A stretch of 64,000 bases of DNA, taken from the NCBI GenBank assembly GCA_903877645.1, contig CAIRES010000011.1:39641-103640 (forward strand). Reading direction: 5' to 3'. Position 1 is the stretch's first letter; every line of letters starts with the position of its first letter. The position numbers were made by a program, and so were the translations under genes. The stretch comes from an uncultured Bacteroidota bacterium (GTDB lineage Bacteria; Bacteroidota; Bacteroidia; Chitinophagales; Chitinophagaceae). A model generated the notes under the pieces. It searched no databases. It was not told the DNA's origin and was given only the letters and a program-made list of their open reading frames with translations. Positions 42,637-50,874 of the stretch are shown here, piece by piece.

Positions 42637-43770
42637 TTAGACAACAGTGAGGTACATATAGGAATAGATAAACCGCGCACTCTCCGGTACCATCACCAGT
42701 ATGCGGTCTCCTTTCTTCAGCCTGTTGCCGTTAAACAGCTCTTCGAGCATCAGGTAGGGCGAGGCGCTGCCCACATTGCCTACGCGGGTCAGATTGTAGA
42801 ACCACTTTTCTTCAGGCAGGTGCATTCCTACCTTGCCCATATAGTCCATCATCTCTTTCTTAAAGAATTCGCTGGACATGTGCGGCAAATAATAGTCTAT
42901 CTTATCTGCCGTCAGGCCATGTTTCTGCATGAGGGTAGCAAGATAGTCACCCCCCTTTTTTATAATATTTTCACCGAGCAGGCGCGTATCCTGCTTCAGC
43001 GCAAAAACGCTTTTCTCATTGTGGTCGCTCACAGGCATATCATTCCAGCCGGTAAGCGAGCCATCCTCATTTTTTATCGCGCCGGAATACATACAGGTTT
43101 CCAGTTCATTGGCAAAGGAGGTCATTTCTATCCACTCTATTTTCAACGAAAGGCCGGTATCATTTGGCTTTTCCTGTAGCAAGGCCGCTCCTGCGCCATC
43201 ACTCAGCATCCATCTGAGAAAATCTTTTTCAAACGCCAGTATCGGGTTGGCTGTCATCTGTTCCAGCTTATCCGCCTCAGCCTGGAAGCGGGAAGCCTGC
43301 ATCCATGCAGATAAACGCTCGGAGCCGCAGCCCACCGCTGTATCTACCATGCCCGCTGCTACCGACATGTACGCAAACTTCAACGCCTGCATACTGCTGC
43401 AGCACGAGCCTGAGCCCGTCATCACCTCTATATTGCCCACGCCCAACTCACCATGCACCATAGAGCCATGCCCCGGCAATACCTGCTCGGGCGACGTTGT
43501 GCCTGTAGCCAGTAATTGTAACCTGCTTATAGGCATCTGCTCGTCAAATAAACCTTTTATGGCAAGCGCTGCGAGCTCAGGGTTAGAATGTGTCTTTTTT
43601 CCGTCTTTAATGGCGTAATAGCGTGTTTTGATACCATTATTCCTCAAAACAAGCTGCCTGGCGCGCGAAGGCCTACCATTGACCATGCCCAGAAAACCTT
43701 CCATCTCTTCGTTGGATACCGGCTCATTGGGCAAATATTTCGATAATCTTGTAATGTAAACTGGCCTCAC
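42637..43770 (-). CDS. darB: DarB-like beta-ketoacyl-ACP synthase III (dialkylresorcinol ketosynthase)
   Basis: 377 residues, a KAS III-like thiolase fold. The nucleophilic cysteine is in MTGSGSCCSSMQALKFAY (Cys123/124), the catalytic His in YYLPHMSSEFF and the Asn in RVGNVGSASPYLMLEEL. DarB enzymes condense two beta-ketoacyl thioesters to a 2,5-dialkylcyclohexane-1,3-dione. The start is a GTG at 43770 (VRPVYITRLSKYLPNEPVSN), which matches the family N-terminus. An exact -7 box is 26 bases upstream. With darA and waaA it makes a three-gene run. Confidence 0.8.
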   Translation of the reverse strand: MRPVYITRLSKYLPNEPVSNEEMEGFLGMVNGRPSRARQLVLRNNGIKTRYYAIKDGKKTHSNPELAALAIKGLFDEQMPISRLQLLATGTTSPEQVLPGHGSMVHGELGVGNIEVMTGSGSCCSSMQALKFAYMSVAAGMVDTAVGCGSERLSAWMQASRFQAEADKLEQMTANPILAFEKDFLRWMLSDGAGAALLQEKPNDTGLSLKIEWIEMTSFANELETCMYSGAIKNEDGSLTGWNDMPVSDHNEKSVFALKQDTRLLGENIIKKGGDYLATLMQKHGLTADKIDYYLPHMSSEFFKKEMMDYMGKVGMHLPEEKWFYNLTRVGNVGSASPYLMLEELFNGNRLKKGDRILVMVPESARFIYSYMYLTVV

Positions 43771-44350
43771 TTATGCTTTAATTATTTTGGGGTGTGCAAA
43801 GGTAAATCATTATTAATAATGCAGTGTGTGCAGCAATGAATAAAAACATTAGATATAACGATATTTAACAATGCCACGCAGGGTAAAATCAGGTGTAATA
43901 TACTATGCATCAATCAACTCTGATACACTACCTCCGCTACCGATAAGATTTCTACAAAAATTAAGCCAACAGCCCCGATCTCATAACCGCATAACATCGC
44001 AGTAGGGGCCGGGCTTGCCCTTGCCCTATTACCAAACACTATTGTCATAAAATCTTATTCGTGGGGAAACCCTGAATAAGTAAAAAAAGTATCTTTAGTG
44101 CACTTTGTATAGCATTTAAAACAGAAGGTAACGACACAGATAGCTGTACCAATGATAATGTAAATATGTAATCAGCCGGTTAGGTGGTAATTAACGCTTT
44201 GCGATTTTAGTCGGTGGATTGAAATCACTCATCTTGATTGCTGGATAAGTTAAAATTCCACTATCGGCTTTAAACAAACAGAAGGGAATTGCTTACACTA
44301 CTATTTTAATCACGGTCTATTATACAGTTCACTTCGTAATAAGTAAGGAG
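43771..44350. other. 580-bp non-coding stretch
   Basis: Contains the darB -7 box and, at about 44002-44035, a GTAGGGGCCGGGCTTGCCCT word with a second GCCCT, of the boilerplate type seen between genes in many bacteria. Otherwise AT-rich with no ORF above 60 codons, no tRNA or rRNA similarity and no convincing hairpin noticed. Confidence 0.5.
43797..43804 (-). promoter_or_regulatory. Bacteroidota -7 box (TACCTTTG) for darB-darA-waaA
   Basis: Exact match on the minus strand, 26 bases before the darB GTG. Confidence 0.45.
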
Positions 44351-44593
44351 ATGGGAGATATACTCGGAATGCTTTTTATAAGAGGAATAATCAGATCGGT
44401 TGGCTTATGCACCAGATTTTTCTGGTTTCAGGCTATTGGCCATAAGAGGACTTTAAAATCTTTGTCCAATAGTGTAAAAGACGATTATAAAGACATGGGG
44501 AAAGCGATTGGTCAAGATTTTTGCAATGCCGCTGTCGGTGCTGTGATGTCTTTTCTCATCACGCTAATGATCTTGTATATTTTTGTAAGATAA
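44351..44593 (+). CDS. Small membrane protein of unknown function
   Basis: 80 residues. A short amphipathic N-part (MGDILGMLFIRGIIRSVGLC), a charged middle (HKRTLKSLSNSVKDDYKDMG) and a C-terminal hydrophobic segment (VGAVMSFLITLMILYIF). The Shine-Dalgarno-like AAGGAG directly touches the ATG at 44351; a second ATG at 44369 has GGGAG about 11 bases before it and may be the true start. No family recognised. It stands alone between the long non-coding stretch and the tandem repeats. Confidence 0.5.
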   Translation: MGDILGMLFIRGIIRSVGLCTRFFWFQAIGHKRTLKSLSNSVKDDYKDMGKAIGQDFCNAAVGAVMSFLITLMILYIFVR

Positions 44594-44616
44594 ACCCCAC
44601 TGCTCACTGACTCGTC

Positions 44617-44746
44617 CCCACTGGCGCGGATTGGCGCGTGGCTTCCCGCATATCCAACCCGTGTTTCCCCAATCTCCACTGCCCACTGGCTCGGGTTTGC
44701 CGCGTGGCTCCCCGCATATCTAACCCGAGTTCCGACAATCTCCACG
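44617..44746. repeat. Two tandem 65-bp degenerate repeats
   Basis: Units 44617-44681 and 44682-44746 share CACTGGC.CGG.TT..C, then CGCGTGGCT.CCCGCATAT, then AACCCG.GTT and AATCTCCAC. They are GC-rich compared with flanks. An ORF on the other strand (44512-44754) is entirely made of the repeat and judged spurious. A partial third copy starts at about 44601 (CTGCTCACTGACTCG). Confidence 0.7.
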
Positions 44747-44784
44747 GCTTGCAATCGCTAAATACACCATTCAGCAATTAAATT

Positions 44785-44792
44785 TATCTTTG
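44785..44792 (+). promoter_or_regulatory. Bacteroidota -7 box (TATCTTTG) for trpS
   Basis: Exact match with 7 bases before the ATG at 44800, as at cca and the kinase. Confidence 0.5.
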
Positions 44793-44799
44793 CTGCATT

Positions 44800-45795
44800 A
44801 TGAGTAAGGAGATCGTAGTGAGCGGCATTCGCTCTACAGGGCATTTGCACCTCGGCAATTATTTTGGCGCTATACAGAACTATGTAAAGATGCAGGATGA
44901 GTATAACTGCTATTTTTTCGTGGCAGATTATCATGCCCTCACCACGCACCCCGACCCCAAGGAACTCAAAACGAACGTATTCCGTGTGCTCTCCGAGAAC
45001 ATAGCCAGCGGCCTGGACCCTGAAAAGGTGGCCCTCTATGCCCAGAGCGATGTGCCCGAGATACCCGAGCTATACCTGATGCTGAACATGATCGCCTACA
45101 AGGGCGAACTGGAGAAGGTGCCTACGTTCAAAGATAAAGTGCGCCTGCAACCCGAGAATGTGAACGCCGGCCTGCTCACCTACCCCGTGCTGATGGCTGC
45201 CGATATTCTCATACATAAAGGCGCAAAAGTGCCTGTGGGCAAAGACCAGGAGCAACACCTGGAGATGGCCCGCAACTTTGCCCAGCGCTTCAATACCCGC
45301 TATGGCGACTATTTCCCCGAGCCACAGGTATTCAGGTTCAACAACGATACCGTAAAGATCATGAGCCTGGATGGCACCGGTAAAATGAGCAAGAGCGAGA
45401 ACATCAACGCAACCATCTACCTGAGCGATGATGACTACACCATCCGCAAAAAAATAGCTAAGGCAAAGACCGACGCAGGCCCTGTGGAAGGACAGCCTAT
45501 GCCGGATTTCATACAGAACCTCTTCACGCTGCTGAGTATAACCGGATCGCCGGAGACAGCGCAGCCCTACATCAACGCTTATAATGGCGGCAGCATACGC
45601 TATGGCGATATGAAGAAGCAACTGGCCGAAGATGTGGTATCCTTTGTGCGCCCTATACGCGAGCGCTCTATAGAACTGCAAAAAGATGAGGCTGCCCTCC
45701 GCAAGATACTGAAGGACGGTGGCGAAAAAGCCCGCGCAAGCGCCTCGGCCGTCATAAGTGGAGCAAGGAAGCTGATAGGCATTAGTTATTACTAA
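44800..45795 (+). CDS. trpS: Tryptophan--tRNA ligase
   Basis: 331 residues, class I synthetase. HIGH-type motif STGHLHLGNY at 12-21 and KMSKS in GTGKMSKSENINA, plus conserved YPVLMAADIL and GKDQEQHLEMARN. It charges tRNA-Trp with tryptophan in the cytoplasm. It starts 7 bases after an exact TAnnTTTG box, predicting a leaderless or nearly leaderless transcript. A weak hairpin follows the stop. It is transcribed alone. Confidence 0.95.
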   Translation: MSKEIVVSGIRSTGHLHLGNYFGAIQNYVKMQDEYNCYFFVADYHALTTHPDPKELKTNVFRVLSENIASGLDPEKVALYAQSDVPEIPELYLMLNMIAYKGELEKVPTFKDKVRLQPENVNAGLLTYPVLMAADILIHKGAKVPVGKDQEQHLEMARNFAQRFNTRYGDYFPEPQVFRFNNDTVKIMSLDGTGKMSKSENINATIYLSDDDYTIRKKIAKAKTDAGPVEGQPMPDFIQNLFTLLSITGSPETAQPYINAYNGGSIRYGDMKKQLAEDVVSFVRPIRERSIELQKDEAALRKILKDGGEKARASASAVISGARKLIGISYY

Positions 45796-45818
45796 ACCCA
45801 CCCTATCGGAGGGGTTTA
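45793..45818 (+). terminator. Weak hairpin after trpS
   Basis: TAAACCC (45793-45799) pairs with GGGTTTA (45812-45818) with further imperfect inner pairing; it overlaps the trpS stop codon and lacks a T-run. Confidence 0.4.
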
Positions 45819-46123
45819 CAGCCTATATCTTTCTTAAATTTACTTTTACAACTTTTAATTACTATTTTTCCACTGCCCGCACTCGTGAAGGGGGGCGTGC
45901 AATACTGTTTAGACATCAAATTATGTACAAAACAATGGGGATAACTGCGCGATATTTTCTACCACATAGGCACATAGATCACATAGATCTATGTTGCCTG
46001 CACTCATAACACTAAGTACACATAGGCCGCTTACTTGCGCCTATGTGACCTATGTGCCTATGTGGTGGCATTGAATAGCACGGGCTTTTTTACTTTTTTA
46101 TTTTTACTTTTTTATTTTTCAAG
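45796..46123. other. 328-bp non-coding stretch with inverted CACATAGG repeats
   Basis: No gene is supported here. Its main content is an inverted pair of CACATAGG words at 45961-46069, listed separately. The last 40 bases before the deoxynucleoside kinase ATG are T-rich (TTTTTACTTTTTTATTTTTC). No exact -7 box was seen. Confidence 0.55.
45961..46069. repeat. Inverted CACATAGG repeat pair
   Basis: ACCACATAGGCACATAG on the left and CTATGTGCCTATGTGGT on the right can form a long stem-loop with about 70 bases between; further CACATAG and CTATGTGACCTATG words extend each arm. The same word is at 9363-9390. Confidence 0.6.
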
Positions 46124-46759
46124 ATGCCACCAAAAAATACCATCAAACATATAGCCGTTGCCGGCAACATCGGCTCCGGCAAAACCACGCTTACCGGCAT
46201 GCTCGCCAAGCAATACAAGTGGACCCCGCATTTTGAAGATGTGGAACACAACCCATACCTGGTTGATTTTTATGAAGACATGCCCCGCTGGTCCTTCAAC
46301 CTGCAGATATACTTTCTCAATAACCGCATCAAGAACCTCATAGAAATAAGGAATGGTAAAACCAGTGTGATACAGGACCGCACTATTTATGAAGATGCCT
46401 GCATCTTCGCTCCCAACCTGTTTGATATGGGCCTGATGACCAAGCGCGACTACGAGAACTACACCTCCTTCTTTCACAACCTCAAAACACTCATCAAGCC
46501 ACCCGATCTGCTCATCTACCTCAGGGCTTCCATACCTGCACTGGTAGACCAGATACAGAAACGCGGCAGGGAATACGAAGAGAATATCAGGCTCGATTAT
46601 CTGAAACGGCTCAACGGATTTTACAACAAATGGATCGACAGCTATACCGATGGCCCCCTGCTCATCATTGATGTAGACAACTGCAACTTTGCCGATAAGG
46701 AAGAAGACCTCGCCGATGTAGTGCGCAAAATAGACGCGCAGTTGCATGGCTTATTTTGA
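46124..46759 (+). CDS. Deoxynucleoside kinase
   Basis: 211 residues. P-loop AGNIGSGKTT at 13-22, then WSFNLQIYFLNNRI, DRTIYEDACIFAPNL (the ERS-like substrate block) and YLRASIPALVDQIQKRGREY. These enzymes phosphorylate deoxynucleosides with ATP for salvage; Bacteroidota members are of the dGuo/dAdo kinase type, but the exact substrate is uncertain. It precedes the DUF5686 gene by 24 bases, same strand. Confidence 0.9.
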   Translation: MPPKNTIKHIAVAGNIGSGKTTLTGMLAKQYKWTPHFEDVEHNPYLVDFYEDMPRWSFNLQIYFLNNRIKNLIEIRNGKTSVIQDRTIYEDACIFAPNLFDMGLMTKRDYENYTSFFHNLKTLIKPPDLLIYLRASIPALVDQIQKRGREYEENIRLDYLKRLNGFYNKWIDSYTDGPLLIIDVDNCNFADKEEDLADVVRKIDAQLHGLF

Positions 46760-46783
46760 TCAGCTTCAGCTATATACTATCCT

Positions 46784-49339
46784 ATGAAGATTGCCAGGCT
46801 CATGCTCACCATCATCTCCCTGTTACTGCCTGCGCTGCTGCTTGCAGGCGTATTCAAAGGCAAAGTAACAGATGAAAAAGGGCAAAGACTTGCCTATGCC
46901 ACTATTTATATGCAGGGTACCACTACTGGCACCAATGCCAATGGCAATGGCGACTTCGAGCTCACCCTTGCTCCGGGCCTTTACAAGGCAGTATGCCAAT
47001 ATGTAGGTTACCGCCAGGCCACCTTCAATCTTTCTGTCACCGACGATGAGGCCATTGAGCACACCTTTGTATTAAAGGAAGACAATACTGAAATGAAGGA
47101 AATAGTGGTGCATGCCAATGACGAAGACCCTGCCTATGGCATCATCCGCAGGGCCATCAAAAAAAGAAAATTCCACCTCGACCAGGTCACATCACTACAG
47201 ACTTCCATTTATCTCAAAGGTGTAGTACGTTCGCGCAAGATGCCCACCAGGTTCATGGGCAAAAACGTTACAGACGAAACTGACATTGTAGATAGCGTAG
47301 GTAAGGGTGTACTATTCCTTACCGAAGAAGACGCAGACTACTACAGCAATGAAAAGCAACATAAGACCATTATCCACTCCGTGCACCAGAGCGGCGACCC
47401 CAACGGGCTGGGCTTCTCCCAGTTCCCTGATGTCATCACCTTTTACGACAACAACGTTAATATCTTCGGCAAAGATGCGCGCGGCTTCATTTCCCCCATC
47501 AGCGAAAATGCGCTCAGCTATTACAAATACAAACTCCTTGGCCAGTTCACCGAGCAGGGCAATACCATCTACAAGATACAGGTAAAGCAAAAAAGGGCTT
47601 ACGAACCCTGCTTCAATGGCACTATTTACATTGTGGACGAAGACTACGCCATATACGGTCTCAATATGGTGCTGGCCAAGCAATCGGGCATGGATATGTT
47701 TGATACCTTAAAAATAGACCAGGTATTTCTGCCGCTCAAAAAAGACACATGGGTAGCCAAGAGCCAGGTACTGTACTTCACTGTCAACCTGTTGGGCTTC
47801 GATATTACCGCCAATGGTGTGACGGTATACAACAACCAGAAAGTTAATGAACCCATCCCCGATTCTGTCTTCGCAAACCATATCGTCAGCACGTACGATA
47901 AGACGGCCAACAAAAAAGACACCTCCTACTGGAACAACCGTCCCATACCCCTCGAAAAAGACGAGCACAGGGATTTTGTAGCCAAAGACAGCCTGCACCA
48001 GCGCGTCACCAGCCCTGAGTTTGTGGATTCCATGAGAAGGAGAGGAAACAAATTCCACCCCTTCGGCATGATCATGACCGGCTATACGTTCAATGCAAAG
48101 GAGTACAAAAATACCTTCAGCATCAACCCCATATTCCTGAGCCTGTCGCAGGACAATATACTCAACTACAACATTGTCGAGGGCTTCAACGTTGCGCCAA
48201 AGATCAGTTGGCGCCACATGCTCGATACGGGAAAATATCTCTTTGCCGATGTGGCTGCGCGCTACGGCTTCAGCAATCATCACTTTAATTCAATAGCCCG
48301 GCTATATACTGTCCGCCGCGACAGGTCGTTCCTCAACCGATCATGGATGTATGGCGTGGAAGGCGGCAAGTATGTTTTTCAATACGACCCCGACAATCCG
48401 GTGCTCACCTGGTTCAATACCTATGCCGCATTGTTTTACAGGCAAAACGACCTGAAGATATATGAGCGCACTGAGGGCAGCGCCTTCCTGGCTCGTAACT
48501 ATGGCAATGGCCTCAACTGGTATGTAAGCGCCTCCTACCAGCACAGGTTACCATTGGAGAACACCAGCAACTACACCTTCTTCCCCGGCAACATGGAAGG
48601 CTATGCCTCTAATACCCCGCCACACCTGTTACAAACAGCCACCGCATGGGGCATAAATGATGCCGCGCTCGTATTTGCATCCATCTCCTACAAGCCGGGC
48701 TATACCTATACCCAGTACCCTGACTATAAAGTAGCCAATGGCAGCAGCAGCACCTGGCCGCGCTTCACACTTACTTACGATAAGGGTATCTCTGGCATTT
48801 TCAACAGCGTCTCCAACTTCGACAAATGGAAATTCAATATCCAGGACGATGTACGTTTGCGCCTGTTCGGGGTGGTCAAGTACAACCTCGCAGTTGGAGG
48901 ATTTCTTAACAGCAACTATGTCTCCATCCCCGATCTAATGCACCTGTATGGCAATCGCGGTATCGGGTATGCATCACCTTACCTGGAGAGTTTTCAGTTC
49001 GCACAGTATTATGAGTTCAGCAATAAGGAACCCTTTTATGGCGAGGCACACGTGGAGTACCACCTCAAAGGATTGCTGAGCAACAAGATACCCCTGCTGC
49101 GCCAGGCGCGCTGGTACCTGCTCTTCGGGGGCAATGCCTTCTATGCCCGTCCAAACGATTATTATACCGAGGCATTTGTAGGAATCGACAACATCGGATG
49201 GAAACTCTTCCGCTTTCTCCGCATAGACTTTGTGCAATCGTGGGACAGCAACAGGGGTACAAACTCAGGTATCCGTTTCGGCCTTACGATACCCGGCATA
49301 TCTACTGCCAAAAACAACCCAACCAGAGGTGAATGGTGA
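46784..49339 (+). CDS. Outer-membrane DUF5686 protein with carboxypeptidase-regulatory-like domain
   Basis: 851 residues with a signal peptide (about 1-21, ...LLPALLLAG). Residues 23-110 are a CarboxypepD-regulatory-like beta-sandwich (GKVTDEKGQRLAYATIYMQG) of the type that precedes TonB-dependent receptors. The rest matches DUF5686: blocks such as SIYLKGVVRSRKMP, FYDNNVNIF, SPISENALSYYKYKL, INPIFLSLSQDNILNYNIVEG and a barrel-like C-terminus ending LRIDFVQSWD. Function unknown; it is predicted as an outer-membrane barrel with periplasmic domain. Confidence 0.88.
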   Translation: MKIARLMLTIISLLLPALLLAGVFKGKVTDEKGQRLAYATIYMQGTTTGTNANGNGDFELTLAPGLYKAVCQYVGYRQATFNLSVTDDEAIEHTFVLKEDNTEMKEIVVHANDEDPAYGIIRRAIKKRKFHLDQVTSLQTSIYLKGVVRSRKMPTRFMGKNVTDETDIVDSVGKGVLFLTEEDADYYSNEKQHKTIIHSVHQSGDPNGLGFSQFPDVITFYDNNVNIFGKDARGFISPISENALSYYKYKLLGQFTEQGNTIYKIQVKQKRAYEPCFNGTIYIVDEDYAIYGLNMVLAKQSGMDMFDTLKIDQVFLPLKKDTWVAKSQVLYFTVNLLGFDITANGVTVYNNQKVNEPIPDSVFANHIVSTYDKTANKKDTSYWNNRPIPLEKDEHRDFVAKDSLHQRVTSPEFVDSMRRRGNKFHPFGMIMTGYTFNAKEYKNTFSINPIFLSLSQDNILNYNIVEGFNVAPKISWRHMLDTGKYLFADVAARYGFSNHHFNSIARLYTVRRDRSFLNRSWMYGVEGGKYVFQYDPDNPVLTWFNTYAALFYRQNDLKIYERTEGSAFLARNYGNGLNWYVSASYQHRLPLENTSNYTFFPGNMEGYASNTPPHLLQTATAWGINDAALVFASISYKPGYTYTQYPDYKVANGSSSTWPRFTLTYDKGISGIFNSVSNFDKWKFNIQDDVRLRLFGVVKYNLAVGGFLNSNYVSIPDLMHLYGNRGIGYASPYLESFQFAQYYEFSNKEPFYGEAHVEYHLKGLLSNKIPLLRQARWYLLFGGNAFYARPNDYYTEAFVGIDNIGWKLFRFLRIDFVQSWDSNRGTNSGIRFGLTIPGISTAKNNPTRGEW

Positions 49340-49358
49340 TCACACTGACGACTAGCGA

Positions 49359-50426
49359 CTAATCCCCCATCTTCTTACCGCTCAGCCATTCTTCCATGTG
49401 GCGTGGGTCCATGTGGTAGTAGTCGCTGTGGTATTCTGCTACACCATTGTTCATCCAGAAGATAGCCGGCACACCGGGTCCTGCCATCTTCATGAAGTCA
49501 TTGGTATGCCTGAAGTACAGGTAGGGTATGTCGGCGGTGTGCGTCACATCAAAGAACTCTTTTTTATACGCATCCGGCCCGTCAAGTATCATGTAGATAG
49601 GTATATCCGGGTGCTGGCTGTGTATCACATGCAGCAGGTAGGCCGCCTTGCGGCAATGCGGGCAGGTGAGGCTCATGAAGGCTACTATATGCTTGCCCGT
49701 CCTCAGGTCCATAGGTGGCGCGGGTGTGTAGTTATACAATGGGCTTAGATCCACAGCTTCCTTTGCCTTCGCAGGGGCTGTGCTGGTGTATATTGGATTC
49801 ACTACAAACGGCATACTAAACGCTGCAAACCCCAGCAACAATACTACATACTCCTGCCGTTTATAAGGTTGCACCGGGTATATGAACATCAGCAATACCG
49901 TCACCCCTATCATGATCAGGTTCTTGATAATAGCGGCCAGCGGCGTCATAGATACGTTGTTGCCAAAGCAGCCGCAGTTGCCGGTATTGCCCTGTTTCAG
50001 TATCACCAGCAGCAGGTAAATGATGAAGCCCGATAGCACCGCGATAACCAGCGGATAAGTGAACCGCCGCAGAAAAATATGGAACAGCAGCAGCAAACCA
50101 AGTAATATCTCAAACCCCACCATGAGCCGGGCAATGATACCGGCTGCAAAAATACTGTTGATGCCCAGATCGAGGAAGGTCCATTGAAAACTATCGAAAG
50201 CATTATCCGATTTTTGTGTCTCTGCCACCACTACCGGCATAAAGCTCATTGGGAAACCTTTGTGGGCTGCCTTTGCTGATGCAGATATATTGCCCTGCAA
50301 TTCTATACCCGACTTACTGTATGCCGAATAAAAGAAAGTAGCAGCCATAGCCACCAGCAATATAGCGCCTATAGTGCGCTTGATATAAAATGCGGTATTG
50401 CGGGAGGTAGTAGTGGTGGTGTCCAT
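49359..50426 (-). CDS. MauE/DoxX-type membrane domain fused to a thioredoxin-like domain
   Basis: 355 residues. Four or more transmembrane segments in residues 15-210 (for example AILLVAMAATFFYSAYSK, LLLLFHIFLRR, YPLVIAVLSGFIIYLLL) with NTGNCGCFG between the last two, typical of the MauE/DoxX redox membrane family. From about 235 it has a thioredoxin-like fold with SLTCPHCRKAAY (Cys255, Cys258). It may deliver electrons to extracytoplasmic thiols. An exact -7 box is 14 bases before the ATG. The next gene on the same strand upstream encodes a cysteine-rich lipoprotein, a plausible but untested partner. Confidence 0.82.
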   Translation of the reverse strand: MDTTTTTSRNTAFYIKRTIGAILLVAMAATFFYSAYSKSGIELQGNISASAKAAHKGFPMSFMPVVVAETQKSDNAFDSFQWTFLDLGINSIFAAGIIARLMVGFEILLGLLLLFHIFLRRFTYPLVIAVLSGFIIYLLLVILKQGNTGNCGCFGNNVSMTPLAAIIKNLIMIGVTVLLMFIYPVQPYKRQEYVVLLLGFAAFSMPFVVNPIYTSTAPAKAKEAVDLSPLYNYTPAPPMDLRTGKHIVAFMSLTCPHCRKAAYLLHVIHSQHPDIPIYMILDGPDAYKKEFFDVTHTADIPYLYFRHTNDFMKMAGPGVPAIFWMNNGVAEYHSDYYHMDPRHMEEWLSGKKMGD

Positions 50427-50440
50427 AATAATAATACCCC

Positions 50441-50448
50441 CAAAAGTA
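50441..50448 (-). promoter_or_regulatory. Bacteroidota -7 box (TACTTTTG) for the MauE/thioredoxin gene
   Basis: Exact match on the minus strand, 14 bases before the ATG at 50426. Confidence 0.45.
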
Positions 50449-50494
50449 GGGCATTACATTTTTATACCCACACTATAGCAGTGGTAAAATTTTA

Positions 50495-50743
50495 TTAATA
50501 AATGTAGCAGGTCTCTACGGTCTTGATGCCGTTATTGGTATAACTGGCCGATTCCTTCTCGCATTTGCTCTTTGCTCCCGACTTGGAATCCTTTACCTGG
50601 TACTCCTGGCTGGAGCTGTCCGGCAAGCCGGGATAGCCTGTATAAACAATATCGCAATGGCAGGTATAGTTCTTTACACATGAGCTCATGCTCAGCAATA
50701 TCGCAAACGTGGCAACAACCATTAAAGACAGGCGTAATTTCAT
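50495..50743 (-). CDS. Small cysteine-rich lipoprotein
   Basis: 82 residues from the ATG at 50743 (MKLRLSLMVVATFAILLSMS), which gives a lipoprotein signal with the lipobox ending SMSSC (Cys22). The mature protein has further cysteines (CHC at 28-30, then two near the C-terminus, KCEKES and ETCYIY), so two disulfides are possible. Family unknown. It is 68 bases upstream of the MauE/thioredoxin fusion on the same strand, which itself has a promoter in between. Confidence 0.72.
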   Translation of the reverse strand: MKLRLSLMVVATFAILLSMSSCVKNYTCHCDIVYTGYPGLPDSSSQEYQVKDSKSGAKSKCEKESASYTNNGIKTVETCYIY

Positions 50744-50821
50744 GTATATCACTTATTTGATGGTGAAGTTACTGATATGCTTTTAAAAATCAAAATAACC
50801 GGCAATATCCCCGTTATTCAT

Positions 50822-50854
50822 TATAAAGACCGGCACTATGCACCGGTCTTTATA
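50822..50854 (-). terminator. Hairpin terminator of the T9SS gene
   Basis: TATAAAGACCGG (50822-50833) and CCGGTCTTTATA (50843-50854) around a 9-base loop, 20 bases after the T9SS gene stop on the minus strand. Confidence 0.8.
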
Positions 50855-50874
50855 TATGAATATTGCTTTCGCTC

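Noticed and set aside
44617..44746. CRISPR array
   Set aside because: Only two adjoining imperfect 65-bp units with no separate spacers and no cas genes nearby.
44512..44754. 80-residue minus-strand ORF with internal repeat
   Set aside because: It is made of the 65-bp repeat units and has no independent coding sign.
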